DNA of 46,915 nt from Thermoanaerobaculia bacterium (GCA_017883235.1 JADGNY010000045.1:1-46915), one strand, 5' to 3'; positions 16,364 to 24,633 are shown, counted from the first letter of the stretch. The notes: a model not told the origin generated them from the sequence alone. Translations and numbers: made by a program.

Positions 16364-16560
16364 CGGAGCGCTGGCGTCTCGCCGGCTGGCCCGGCGTGCG
16401 TCCCGCCGCCGGGTTACCAGCGTTGGGAGTCTTGCCGGTTCGGGGACGAGACGTCAGAGATCCGGAAACCACCGCCGCCCGCCCGGCAAGACTCGAAACA
16501 TTTGCGCTAACCCGGCGGCGGGACGCACGCCGAGCCAGCCGGCGAGACGCCAGCGCTCCG
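16364..16560. repeat. Large inverted repeat with 53-bp arms
   Basis: Arms 16364-16416 and 16508-16560 are reverse complements with about one mismatch (CGGAGCGCTGGCGTCTCGCC ... GCGGGTTA and its complement). The 91-base spacer contains a smaller nested inverted repeat (GAGTCTTGCCGG / CCGGCAAGACTC), so the whole can fold as one long hairpin. A third, partial copy of the arm (CCCGGCGAGACGCCAG) follows at about 16578-16594. It looks like a palindromic intergenic element rather than a gene. Confidence 0.85.
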
Positions 16561-16632
16561 GAAAACCGCCGCCGCCCGACCCGGCGAGACGCCAGGGCTT
16601 GGTTTCGCTAAGTTCAGGCCTTTGCCGATAGC

Positions 16633-16683
16633 CCGCATTTCTGACACTCAGACTGGAATCGCCGGCACCCTGTTACTCGTCGA
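16633..16683 (-). repeat. Dispersed 50-bp repeat, copy B
   Basis: Reverse-complement match to 9115-9165, including ACTCGTCGA, CGGCACCCTGTTACTCG and CCGCATTTCTGACACTC. It separates the large inverted repeat from the 21-nt array. Confidence 0.7.
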
Positions 16684-16841
16684 AAGTCGCAAGTGGTCCG
16701 AGCAGACTGTGAGAAATGCCCGAACGAATCGCTCCCACCACCGGCTACCGCCGTGACGCCTCCGGCGTCCTGCCGGCGAACGGCTCTGCTGACGGCACGG
16801 AATCGACGCCCTCGTAACCTCACTCCTCTGCGGCCAGAGGA

Positions 16842-17219
16842 ATGACGGCGGAATCTCTTCCCCCGAAGCAGAATCCGTTCCGGCAGATCATCATACTGAT
16901 CTGACGGAACCAGAATTCGATCTGACAGATCATCATAATGATCTGACAGATCATTATACTGATCTGCAGGAACCAAAATTCATTCTGACAGATCATCATA
17001 ATATTCTGTCAGAACGAATTTTGATCCTCGCGGAGCTCTCCGCCGCTCCGCCGGAAACAAAAATCGATCCTTCATAACGAAATCTGTTTCCACCAGACCG
17101 CCCGCGCGGTCCGTCAGAAGGAAAATCCGCTCCGCCGGAATGATTTTCTGTTCTTGCAGAATATTATAATGATCTGTTGTTGCCAAAATCGTTTAGTCGG
17201 GACAAACAGCACCGTATAC
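16842..17219. repeat. Array of degenerate 21-nt palindromic units (array 1)
   Basis: About 18 consecutive 21-base units without spacers. Unit boundaries can be placed at 16884, 16905, 16926, 16947, 16968, 16989, 17010, 17031, 17052, 17073, 17094, 17115, 17136, 17157, 17178 and 17199. Many units are near-palindromes, for example CAGATCATCATAATGATCTG, CAGATCATTATACTGATCTG and CGGAGCTCTCCGCCGCTCCG. Because 21 is a multiple of three, the frames stay open and give a 7-residue period (DQYDDLP, DHYDDLS, ERIFLLT on the reverse strand). No ribosome-binding site precedes these frames. It lies 190 bases upstream of the metallopeptidase cluster. Confidence 0.8.
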
Positions 17220-17230
17220 TGAGCTGTTCT

Positions 17231-17262
17231 GAAGGAACGCATGAGCTCCTTCGTCGTATAAT
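17231..17262 (+). promoter_or_regulatory. Possible promoter with dyad upstream of the M4 cluster
   Basis: An exact TATAAT at 17257-17262 is preceded by the dyad GAAGGA-N10-TCCTTC (17231-17252). No good -35 hexamer is seen at 17 bases, so an activator or alternative arrangement would be needed. The first gene starts about 145 bases downstream. Confidence 0.35.
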
Positions 17263-17406
17263 GCATATTCGTAGGCCGGCTTCAAGGCACATGCGCATTG
17301 TGCCGATCGCCCGCGAGCGCCGACGATCGAGGACTCGCGGGTAACGTGCGCCGAGCTTGTTCGCTCGTAGCGAACGCACGGCGCGTAACCGAAGATGGAG
17401 GGACTC

Positions 17407-18003
17407 ATGTCCACAATACAAGCTACTGCTGTGTCTCCAGGGGCGGCAACAGGGGACCAACCTGCTGCCGATCCCCAGGCGAGTCCGATAGCAATCGAAG
17501 ACATCGCCAAACAGATCACCGACGGCCTGACAGCTCTCGCGAAGTTGATCCCCACGTTCGTGGCGAAGCATGACGAGAACAAGGCCTTCGTAAGAAGGTT
17601 TCAGGCCTTCTCGGTCGAGTCGATCCGAAGCATGATCGCCGCGATCGAGGCAAACCCGGAGCTGAACAGCGCCAACAAGTTCGACGTGCAGCAAGCGCGC
17701 GCGGACCTGCAGTTCCTGGACGCGTTCCGTACCGTGGTCGATCAGGTCGAGGAGTTCCGTACGAACGTGCGGTTCACGTATTTCGCCCGGAAAGCCCGGG
17801 CCGTGAACCCGGTGCTGCAGACGTACGCCATCGGCAAGGGAATCGGCCGCGACGCCGCCAGTGCCGGTGTGGCCGCGCATCTGGAGAACGTCAAACGCGA
17901 CCTTCGCGGACCGAGCACGCCGGGCACCAAACGGGCGAAGCCTGCGAAAAAGCCGCAGCAAACACCACCGCCGCAGCAACCACAGACCCCGCCCAAACAG
18001 TGA
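17407..18003 (+). CDS. Unknown helical protein, first gene of the M4 peptidase cluster
   Basis: Protein of 198 aa with no recognised family. ATG 17407 follows GGAGGG by 6 bases and is preferred over 17395. Residues 1-35 are Ala/Pro/Gly-rich and disordered. The middle is helical (IAKQITDGLTALAKLIPTFV, AFVRRFQAFSVESIRSMIAA, FRTVVDQVEEFRTNVRFTYF), and the tail is basic then Pro/Gln-rich (KKPQQTPPPQQPQTPPKQ). No signal peptide or membrane helix. The peptidase gene follows after 81 bases containing a strong hairpin. Shared orientation and spacing suggest the products work together, perhaps as substrate, chaperone or toxin-like partner; this is conjecture. Confidence 0.65.
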   Translation: MSTIQATAVSPGAATGDQPAADPQASPIAIEDIAKQITDGLTALAKLIPTFVAKHDENKAFVRRFQAFSVESIRSMIAAIEANPELNSANKFDVQQARADLQFLDAFRTVVDQVEEFRTNVRFTYFARKARAVNPVLQTYAIGKGIGRDAASAGVAAHLENVKRDLRGPSTPGTKRAKPAKKPQQTPPPQQPQTPPKQ

Positions 18004-18009
18004 AGTAAC

Positions 18010-18039
18010 GGCGCGGCCGCGTATCAGCGCGGCCGCGCC
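18010..18039 (+). terminator. GC-rich hairpin between the first two cluster genes
   Basis: Perfect 12-bp stem GGCGCGGCCGCG / CGCGGCCGCGCC with loop TATCAG, 6 bases after the stop. There is no T-run, so it may be a partial terminator or an mRNA-stabilising structure that sets unequal expression. Confidence 0.55.
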
Positions 18040-18084
18040 CCTGACAAGAGACCCCAAACCGTTCAAAGAAAGGAGTTCCAGTCA

Positions 18085-19149
18085 ATGCGAACCATACAAC
18101 ATTCAACCTGTAGTGTCATTCCGCGCCACATGCTGCAACACATCGCCGTGCATGGTGACGATGATGCCCGCGAAACGGTCTCGTCGACGTTGCACCACTC
18201 GGCACTGATCGCCCGCGAGCGTGCCGTCAACTTCCTCAAGCCGGCGGCGCGTACGAAGAGCGGCGGCAACAAGCGCAGCGTGTACGACGCCCAGAACCTT
18301 CGCCACCTACCCGGCGCCTTTGTGATGAACGAGACCCGAGGCGAGAGCAAGGATGTCGAAGTGAACGAAGCGTTCGCCGGCTCCGGCGCGATGGCCGGCT
18401 TCCTCAAGAACGTCTTCTTCCGCGACTCCATCGACGGCAAGGGGATGGCTCTCATCTCCACCGTTCATTACGGCAACCGTTTCGACAATGCCATGTGGAA
18501 CGGCAAGCAGATGATCTATGGAGACGGTGACGGAAAGGTGTTCACCCGTTTCACCGGCGACATCGCCGTGATCGGCCACGAGCATGCGCACGGCATCACC
18601 CAGCACGACGCCGGCCTTCTCTATTCGGGCCAGAGCGGCGCTCTGAATGAGCACATCTCCGACGCAATGGGCATCATGCTCAAGCAGTATTACCTCTCGC
18701 TGAAAGCGGACCAGTCGGACTGGCTCATCGGCAAGGGAATCTTCGCACCGGGCATCGCCGGCGAGGCCCTTCGCTCGATGAGGGCCCCCGGCACCGCGTA
18801 CGACGATCCGATCCTCGGCCAGGACCCCCAACCCTCTCACATGAAGGACTACGTGCGCTCCGCCGACGACAGCGGCGGCGTGCATATCAACTCCGGAATC
18901 CCCAATCACGCCTTCTTCCTCCTCGCCACGGACATCGGCGGCTACACATGGAGCGTGGCCGGCCGCATCTGGTACGAGGTGGTGCAGCACCGCCTCTCTC
19001 CCGAATCCGGTTTTCAGGACTTCGCCAACGCAACCGTCGCGGTAGCCGGCGAGATCTACGGCGAGGGGGGGCAGGTGCAGAGCGCGGTGAGGAATGCCTG
19101 GTCGGCTGTCGGTCTGGCCGTTCCGCCGTCAATGGCCAAAGCGGCGTAG
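18085..19149 (+). CDS. Protealysin-like M4 (thermolysin-family) metallopeptidase
   Basis: Zinc endopeptidase of 354 aa. Zinc site VIGHEHAHG (His165, Glu166, His169) and the third ligand Glu189 in GALNEHISDAMG; the catalytic-histidine loop is GGVHINSGIPNHAFF (His267). The N-terminus CSVIPRHMLQHIAVHGD (residues 9-25) matches the short protealysin-type propeptide rather than the long FTP/PepSY propeptide of thermolysin. No signal peptide is visible, as in protealysin, which implies a cytoplasmic zymogen or non-classical release. The active site appears complete. A good AAAGGAG precedes the ATG at 18085. It is flanked by two unknown genes in the same orientation; no emfourin-type inhibitor gene is recognised. 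Confidence 0.93.
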   Translation: MRTIQHSTCSVIPRHMLQHIAVHGDDDARETVSSTLHHSALIARERAVNFLKPAARTKSGGNKRSVYDAQNLRHLPGAFVMNETRGESKDVEVNEAFAGSGAMAGFLKNVFFRDSIDGKGMALISTVHYGNRFDNAMWNGKQMIYGDGDGKVFTRFTGDIAVIGHEHAHGITQHDAGLLYSGQSGALNEHISDAMGIMLKQYYLSLKADQSDWLIGKGIFAPGIAGEALRSMRAPGTAYDDPILGQDPQPSHMKDYVRSADDSGGVHINSGIPNHAFFLLATDIGGYTWSVAGRIWYEVVQHRLSPESGFQDFANATVAVAGEIYGEGGQVQSAVRNAWSAVGLAVPPSMAKAA

Positions 19150-19259
19150 AGACGTCTACACCATTGTCGCTGTCAACAACAACCACAGCCCCTGGCGTGT
19201 CCACACGCCCGCGCTTCCAACCGCCGCCTCACCCGGCGGCACCGAAAGGAAAGGACATC

Positions 19260-19610
19260 ATGAGCACTGGATTCGATCATTCCAACAAGGACACCCATCT
19301 CTCGTTCGACAGCATCAATCGCCACGTACAGCAGTTCGACGCCGTTTCGTTCCTCTCCGAGGGGGCCGTACAAACGCCTGCCACCAGCGCGGAACGCCTG
19401 GTTGCGGTGTTCGACGCCGTGCGCCCGATCCTGCTGGCTCTCGCTTCCGCGATTCCGCTGATCCCCGCCGCATGGCGCACGCTGATGAGCGTCTTCATCT
19501 CGACGCTCGACGGCGTCTCGGCGAGTTTCAAGGCCGGCAAGGATTTGGCCACCGCTCCCGTGAGCGGCCAGCCGAAAGCCGACATGGAGCCGAAGCTCCC
19601 GGTCGGTTGA
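19260..19610 (+). CDS. Unknown small protein, third gene of the M4 cluster
   Basis: A 116-aa protein starting MSTGFDHSNKDTHLSFDSIN, with AAGGA 6 bases upstream of the ATG. The central part is hydrophobic and helical (VRPILLALASAIPLIPAAW, RTLMSVFISTLDGVSASFKA) and could span or insert into a membrane; the ends are polar. There is no signal peptide, and the C-terminus MEPKLPVG is proline-containing. No family recognised. The hydrophobic core is compatible with a holin-like, pore-forming or membrane-anchor role, but this is not supported beyond composition. A terminator follows, closing the three-gene cluster. Confidence 0.62.
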   Translation: MSTGFDHSNKDTHLSFDSINRHVQQFDAVSFLSEGAVQTPATSAERLVAVFDAVRPILLALASAIPLIPAAWRTLMSVFISTLDGVSASFKAGKDLATAPVSGQPKADMEPKLPVG

Positions 19611-19686
19611 TGGACATGACGGTCATCGAGACCGTCAAGCGCCGATCGGGCCAAACGGTCCCGGCGCTACCCCAAATGCAGTAGGA

Positions 19687-19716
19687 CCGGAGCCCGCGCA
19701 AGCGGGCTCCGGATCT
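19687..19716 (+). terminator. Terminator after the M4 cluster
   Basis: Perfect 11-bp stem CCGGAGCCCGC / GCGGGCTCCGG with loop GCAA, followed by ATCTTCT. The stable tetraloop and position suggest rho-independent or structural termination. Confidence 0.7.
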
Positions 19717-19725
19717 TCTGGGCCT

Positions 19726-19786
19726 GACGCCGATGTCGAAGAAGAAGGCGCCCGGTATCCGGCGGAGAACACGGGGACTGCCGTAG
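19726..19786 (+). repeat. 61-bp repeat, copy 2 (stand-alone)
   Basis: Nearly identical to 13216-13276. It contains ATG 19733 to TAG 19786 encoding MSKKKAPGIRRRTRGLP, with no clear ribosome-binding site. It is intergenic here, directly after the terminator. The following 210 bases to the methyltransferase start hold no supported gene. Confidence 0.85.
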
Positions 19787-19996
19787 TCTACCGTCTACCA
19801 CTCGGAGATATGATTATCCAGGCTGCCCTTGCCGGTACTTGTGCTTGCGGATTGGCGAGTGCCGAGGGATCATCGTATCCCGATGGAGGAAATGCACCGC
19901 GCTGTCTACCCGAACGTCTACTCCCGCACACGCGGCAGACAGTCCCGGCCGGCTCCCTTTCGCGCTCGACGCCTTGGACGGAACTGACGGAGACGA

Positions 19997-22900
19997 ATGG
20001 AAACGCGGGATCTTCTTGACGCTCTGGGCTATAGCGGCTCGCCGAATTGTCTGACGGGCGGTCAGTTGCATTTTGCCCCCGACTACGGTCATGTTTTCCG
20101 CCGGGCAGCGGAGGGCGCGGGGCTCGAAGCCGTTTATTGCCTCCGCGCGTCCGCTCAGAACCCTGCGCACGAGGTCATTCCTGTCAGCTACGTCTGCAAG
20201 GCCACCTCGTACGAGCACGCAGACGAGATTCATCGCCTTGTCTGGAATCAGAATGTCGTGCCCTTTCTTGTGGTGCTGGCGCCTCAGGGCGTCCGTGTCT
20301 ACACCGGCTTCGAGCGCCAGGACAGGCCAGGAAAGCGGCAGCATCTGCTTGAGTCAGACATAGCAGGCGTAGCGTCTCGTCTCGCCGTGGTTTCATCGGC
20401 ATCCATTGACAGCGGCAATATCTGGGATCATCTCGGTGAGCGAGCAGACCCAAAACGTCGTGTGGAGTGGCGACTGCTGAAGGATCTCGAAGAGCTCGAG
20501 AAGATCCTGGTCAAGGATGGGCTGAAAGAGGCTCCCCTCGTTCACACATTGATCGGGAAGCTCCTTTATCTGCACTACCTGCGGCGACGCGACATTCTCT
20601 CGGACGCGAGGTTGGCGAAATGGGATCTTACATGGACCGAGGTCGCTACTCGAACAGCTCGCGTAAAATCGTTCCAGCGGGTTTGCGCACATCTCGATGA
20701 TTGGCTGAACGGCTCCGTCTTTCCGCTCACCACGCGAATGATGAGCGACATCGGCGCCGATCATTTGCAACGTGCAGCGGGCGTTTTCGCGGGCGACTCA
20801 CCCGGAGGCCAGCAGCATCTGGCGTTCGATGCCTACGACTTTTCATACATTCCGATCGAGACGCTTTCCGTCGTCTACGAACAGTTCCTTCATTCGAAGA
20901 AGAGTGCGGCAGAACCGAGTCTCGGCAGAAAACGCGGAGCCTATTACACACCGCTTCCGGTCGTGAACTTCATGATCGATCGCATGGACGAATTGAAACC
21001 GCTGCGTGCCGGGATGCGGGTGCTCGACCCGTCATGCGGATCAGGGGCGTTTCTGGTCCAGTGCTATCGCAAGCTGATCGAAGATCGTCTCCGCTCCCTG
21101 CCGACGCGGAAACTGCGCCCTCCGGAGCTCCGCGAGTTGCTCGTTCGGCATCTGTTCGGGATCGACGTCGATGCCGAGGCGTGCCGCGTCGCCGAGCTGT
21201 CGTTGCTGTTGACGATGCTCGACTACATCGACCTGCCCGACCTTACGAATACCAATTTCAAGCTGCCGAATCTGTCCGGAACCAACATCATCGAGGCCAA
21301 TGCGTTCGACGGCGTCCACGAGTTCATCGTGGGCGCGAAGGCGCGTGGATTCGACTGGGTGATCGGCAACCCGCCGTGGAACGAGATTTCAGCTGACACG
21401 AACGACCCGATCGACAAACCAGTGCTGGACTGGATCGTAGCCCACAGGAAAGAGTGCCCGACCGGCGGCAATCAGGCCGCGGAGGCGTTTATCTGGCGCG
21501 CCCGAGAGTTGGCTCATGCCGACGCGATCGCGGGTCTTCTGGTTCCCGCGATGATTCTCTTCAAGTCCGAATCAGAGGAGTTTCGCGAGAGGTTCTTTGG
21601 CGAGACGCAGCTCGCCTACGTTGCGAACTTTGCTAATCTCGCTGAGGTGCTCTTCGCCGGGCGATCGCGCGTTCCGGCAGCGGCGTTGATTTTTCGGCCG
21701 ACTGCCGGCGACGTCACCACGATACCGGTATTCTCGCCGCTCGTTGCCAATCAGGAACCGACGCGGCCGCGCAAGGAAGGCACACGCGTGGATACCTGGA
21801 GCCTCGTCATCGACGAGAACGAGTTGCGATTCGTGAATCAACACGATATCGCGAGTGGCGACTCACTCGTTTGGAAGTTGGCGGCATGGGGTTCTGAGCT
21901 CGATCGCGCGATCCTGCGCCGTATGAAATCGCTCAAGTCACTGGATGACATAGCGGACATCTTTGATCTGAAAATCGCACAAGGGATGGAGCTCCGAACG
22001 GAACCGAAAAAGGGCGGTGAACCTGCACAGCATCACCCGGAGCTGACCGGCAAGCTGACGATCAACCTGAATGCGTTGGCCGGATCACGGCTGCTGTTCA
22101 CATTTCCACGCAAAGCGCTTGCTCCCATACCAGCCGAGCAAACGTGGGTGCGCGTACGCGGTGGCTTTTCAGCGCCCGAAAGGGTCTCACGTCCACCTCA
22201 CATCCTGGTCAATGCGGCGCGGAATTGGGCGGTCTTCTCCGATGAGTACGTGATCGTGCCGCCTCTGCAGATAGGTGTGGCAGGTGGATCTGCTGACGTG
22301 TCTCTGCTGAAAGCGTTGACACTCTATCTGAACTCGCACTTCGTCCAGTACCACCAGTTCTTTGCGTCGGCACAGAGTGGCGTGAAGCGGGAAGTAAGCA
22401 CCCTTCGCGCGCTCCGTGAGCTTCCCATTCCCCGCTGCCTCATAGAACCTGACCACGGCGTGATCGAAACCTGGGCACACCTGCACGATGAGCTGGCGGC
22501 ATGCGACGCAGTGAGTGCGGGGACCCACGAATCACGAAAAGCAGGGTTGCTGTCAGAACTGAACAGAAACGTGAATGCAGCGCTGCATCTGCGCCAGCAG
22601 GATTGTATCCGGATTGCCGATTTCGTCGACGTAATGCTCGGTCTGCGCGACGGCAAGATCGAAGAAAGGGCCGTGCGGAGGCCGAAAGACGAAGAGCTGC
22701 GCGTCTACGCGGAACGTCTCAGGCATGACCTCGACGTCTTCATCGGCCGAGAGGCAGGCGCTACTCACGGGATTGACGTTTGGCATGATGAACACCAGGG
22801 GGTCATCGGGATCGATCTTCTCGCCAGCGACGGCGGCGTGACCGTGCATCCGTCTGCGCAAGGCACGGGTGTCATGAGTCAGCTCGCCGATCTGAGAAAT

Positions 22901-23080
22901 CAACTTGCTCGTGAGTTTTCGCAGTGGCGTTACTTCAATCGAAACCTGCGCCTCTTTGCGAACGATCGGGTGTACTTGTTCAAACCGATGCAGCGATTCC
23001 ACTGGCTCGAAAGCCAGGCGATTCAGGATGCCGGCGAGGTCGTCGGACTCGTCCTCCATCGACTCCGTGCACCCGCATGA
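19997..23080 (+). CDS. N6-adenine DNA methyltransferase, large type IIG/PglX-like protein
   Basis: Protein of 1027 aa. Motif I is RVLDPSCGSGAFL (residues 341-353) and motif IV is IGNPPW (456-461); just before them is RGAYYTPLPVV, typical of N6-adenine methylases of the Eco57I/type IIG group. The N-terminal 300 residues contain WNQNVVPFLVVLAPQGVRVY, similar to the N-terminal domains of such enzymes, but no clear PD-(D/E)xK nuclease site is seen there. The C-terminal 400 residues would hold target recognition (LKALTLYLNSHFVQYHQFF, ALRELPIPRCL). ATG 19997 follows GGAG. Its last four bases overlap the start of the next gene. It probably acts in restriction-modification or phage defence with that partner. 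Confidence 0.9.
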   Translation: METRDLLDALGYSGSPNCLTGGQLHFAPDYGHVFRRAAEGAGLEAVYCLRASAQNPAHEVIPVSYVCKATSYEHADEIHRLVWNQNVVPFLVVLAPQGVRVYTGFERQDRPGKRQHLLESDIAGVASRLAVVSSASIDSGNIWDHLGERADPKRRVEWRLLKDLEELEKILVKDGLKEAPLVHTLIGKLLYLHYLRRRDILSDARLAKWDLTWTEVATRTARVKSFQRVCAHLDDWLNGSVFPLTTRMMSDIGADHLQRAAGVFAGDSPGGQQHLAFDAYDFSYIPIETLSVVYEQFLHSKKSAAEPSLGRKRGAYYTPLPVVNFMIDRMDELKPLRAGMRVLDPSCGSGAFLVQCYRKLIEDRLRSLPTRKLRPPELRELLVRHLFGIDVDAEACRVAELSLLLTMLDYIDLPDLTNTNFKLPNLSGTNIIEANAFDGVHEFIVGAKARGFDWVIGNPPWNEISADTNDPIDKPVLDWIVAHRKECPTGGNQAAEAFIWRARELAHADAIAGLLVPAMILFKSESEEFRERFFGETQLAYVANFANLAEVLFAGRSRVPAAALIFRPTAGDVTTIPVFSPLVANQEPTRPRKEGTRVDTWSLVIDENELRFVNQHDIASGDSLVWKLAAWGSELDRAILRRMKSLKSLDDIADIFDLKIAQGMELRTEPKKGGEPAQHHPELTGKLTINLNALAGSRLLFTFPRKALAPIPAEQTWVRVRGGFSAPERVSRPPHILVNAARNWAVFSDEYVIVPPLQIGVAGGSADVSLLKALTLYLNSHFVQYHQFFASAQSGVKREVSTLRALRELPIPRCLIEPDHGVIETWAHLHDELAACDAVSAGTHESRKAGLLSELNRNVNAALHLRQQDCIRIADFVDVMLGLRDGKIEERAVRRPKDEELRVYAERLRHDLDVFIGREAGATHGIDVWHDEHQGVIGIDLLASDGGVTVHPSAQGTGVMSQLADLRNQLAREFSQWRYFNRNLRLFANDRVYLFKPMQRFHWLESQAIQDAGEVVGLVLHRLRAPA

Positions 23081-23724
23081 CCGACCGCTCCGTCCCGTCG
23101 ATTTCCTTTGGCGGCATCTATGAAGATGCTCTGGTCCGGCGCAGCCACGAGCTCCTCGCCATGGCGCACGTTCGCCTCGTCCACGCCGATTTGGCCAGTC
23201 TGGAAGAGACCGACATTACCGGGAAGCTGTGCGATGCGATGAACGAGGTGCTGGACGATCAGGGTCCGCCCGGATGGGCCACGATCCTGACGGTCGTGGA
23301 CGACCAACCGGAGAGCGTGAGAGACAGAAGCGGAAAGCGCCGGCCCCGGACGGATGTCTGTGTCCGCTGTATCAACCCTCGGCCGGAGCAACGCTTCCGC
23401 TTCGAGGCGAAACGTCTCAACGAGAAAGCCGCCCTCCGGGCGTATCTGGGTAATGACGGGATGCTCGCCCTCCTCCACGGCTACTACGGCGAGTTGCCCT
23501 ACGGGGGGATGATAGGGTACGTCCAGACGGCCACGCCGGCAGAGTGGAGTGATCGAATCCAGAACGCCCTTCGCGAGGCACCGCAGAAATACGATGTTGT
23601 CGAGCCAGTGGAGTTCGTGCCGCTCGGGATGGGCCTCCCGGAGCCAGTGTTCTGTTCGGAGCATCGCTCCACTTCCGCCAAAGCGGGCAAGCGCATCTCG
23701 CATGCGTTGCTTCAATGCGCGTGA
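23077..23724 (+). CDS. Putative PD-(D/E)xK nuclease partner of the methyltransferase
   Basis: Protein of 215 aa starting at the ATG that overlaps the methyltransferase stop (ATGA), so translation is coupled. The core RPRTDVCVRC ... RFRFEAKRL has the spacing and hydrophobic pattern of a PD-(D/E)xK site: Asp in beta-2 and E-A-K in beta-3. A helix with Glu precedes it (KLCDAMNEVL), as in many such nucleases. The rest (LHGYYGELPYGGMIGYVQTA, the C-terminal RISHALLQ) resembles small proteins found beside large N6 methylases. A restriction endonuclease is the most likely role. No specificity subunit or helicase gene is nearby. Confidence 0.7.
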   Translation: MTDRSVPSISFGGIYEDALVRRSHELLAMAHVRLVHADLASLEETDITGKLCDAMNEVLDDQGPPGWATILTVVDDQPESVRDRSGKRRPRTDVCVRCINPRPEQRFRFEAKRLNEKAALRAYLGNDGMLALLHGYYGELPYGGMIGYVQTATPAEWSDRIQNALREAPQKYDVVEPVEFVPLGMGLPEPVFCSEHRSTSAKAGKRISHALLQCA

Positions 23725-23838
23725 GCGTGCCCTCCAATGCGGGTCGGAAGACGCAACTGCATCCGGGGTCGCTCGAGTCGCTCAATTGCGCGTCAACTGC
23801 GGCGCGGGCGATCGTCTCCTCACCATCGCCGTAGCGCG

Positions 23839-24310
23839 CTACGCCCGCCTGAAATCCAGTCCTCGCAGGCGTGTCTGTACATACGTCGAATCGGCGGCGG
23901 TGCAGTTGCTTTCCAGCCATGACATCGTCAGCGTGTCCGTCCCGAGATTCAGGCTTCCGGCGGATTGCTACGACAATGTGGCCGTCCGGCAGCAGCGCGG
24001 AGACGGTAAGTCCGTGCAACCGCATACCCGCAGCGCCCGCACCGGTGTCGTTGAATCCGGCGAGGTTGACGCTTCCGCCGGCTGTACCGAGGGTACCGGT
24101 GAGGTAGCCGGAGGTCTGATCCTGAACGGTAAGAGTCAGCGTGATTTTCGGATCCTGAACACAGCTCCAGTTACCGTCGACGGGATCGGCGGACGCTGGT
24201 TGCGTAAATGGCGGTGGCCACTCCGGGAGGGCGCCGGACGTGTGCGGAACATACGTCAGCTTGTCGAGGTAGCTGCCGATGATGGCGACGACGCCCGGGT
24301 CCGGAGCGGT
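23839..24310 (-). pseudogene. Frameshifted fragment of a secreted beta-sandwich protein
   Basis: Reverse frames give VAIIGSYLDKLTYVPHTSG, then ITLTLTVQDQTSGYLTGTLG and GMRLHGLTVSALLPDGHIVV, and after a frame change LGTDTLTMSWLESNCTAADS and YVQTRLRGLDFRRA ending at 23839. The alternating beta-strand pattern and Cys suggest a small secreted or lipoprotein domain. The 5' end is missing: it abuts a forward-strand fragment of an unrelated gene. Family not identified. Confidence 0.55.
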
Positions 24311-24315
24311 GGCAA

Positions 24316-24633
24316 CGAGACCATCCGTTCAGGCTCGCCATCGCCTTGAACACCGGCGCCTGGATGTATCAGATGATCGGCGACGTCGCCAAGACCCGCG
24401 AGACTGCGGAGAAACTGGTATCGCTCACGACTTCGCATGGGTTCCCGTCCTACAAGGAGTTGGGGTTGATGATGCGCGGGTGGGCGATGAGTGTCGAGAA
24501 CCTGGCCGCCGGCATCGACGAGATGGAAGCGGGATTCGAGCAATTTCGCTCCACCGCCGGCCCGCTGGTGACGACGTATCACGCCATCCTCCCACAGCCT
24601 GGGTTTAGGGTCGGTTCAGGTTACAGGGGCTAG
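24316..24633 (+). pseudogene. C-terminal fragment of a TPR-type ATPase/adenylate cyclase regulator
   Basis: The frame reads RDHPFRLAIALNTGAWMYQM, then ARETAEKL-like VAKTRETAEKLVSLTTSHGF and LGLMMRGWAMS. This matches the C-terminal repeat region of large AAA-ATPase/adenylate-cyclase-type proteins (HPFSLA.AL...A...Q..G....ARE.AE..I.LS.EHGF...L....RGWAL). No upstream domains are present and there is no plausible start, so it is a fragment created by rearrangement. Confidence 0.6.

Noticed and set aside
16614-17186. Reverse-strand proteins with DxYDDLS heptads in array 1
   Set aside because: Explained by the 21-nt repeat period; starts and stops fall at random points.
19260-19610. Emfourin-type protealysin inhibitor
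   Set aside because: Length is similar, but the sequence has a hydrophobic helical core and no resemblance to emfourin.
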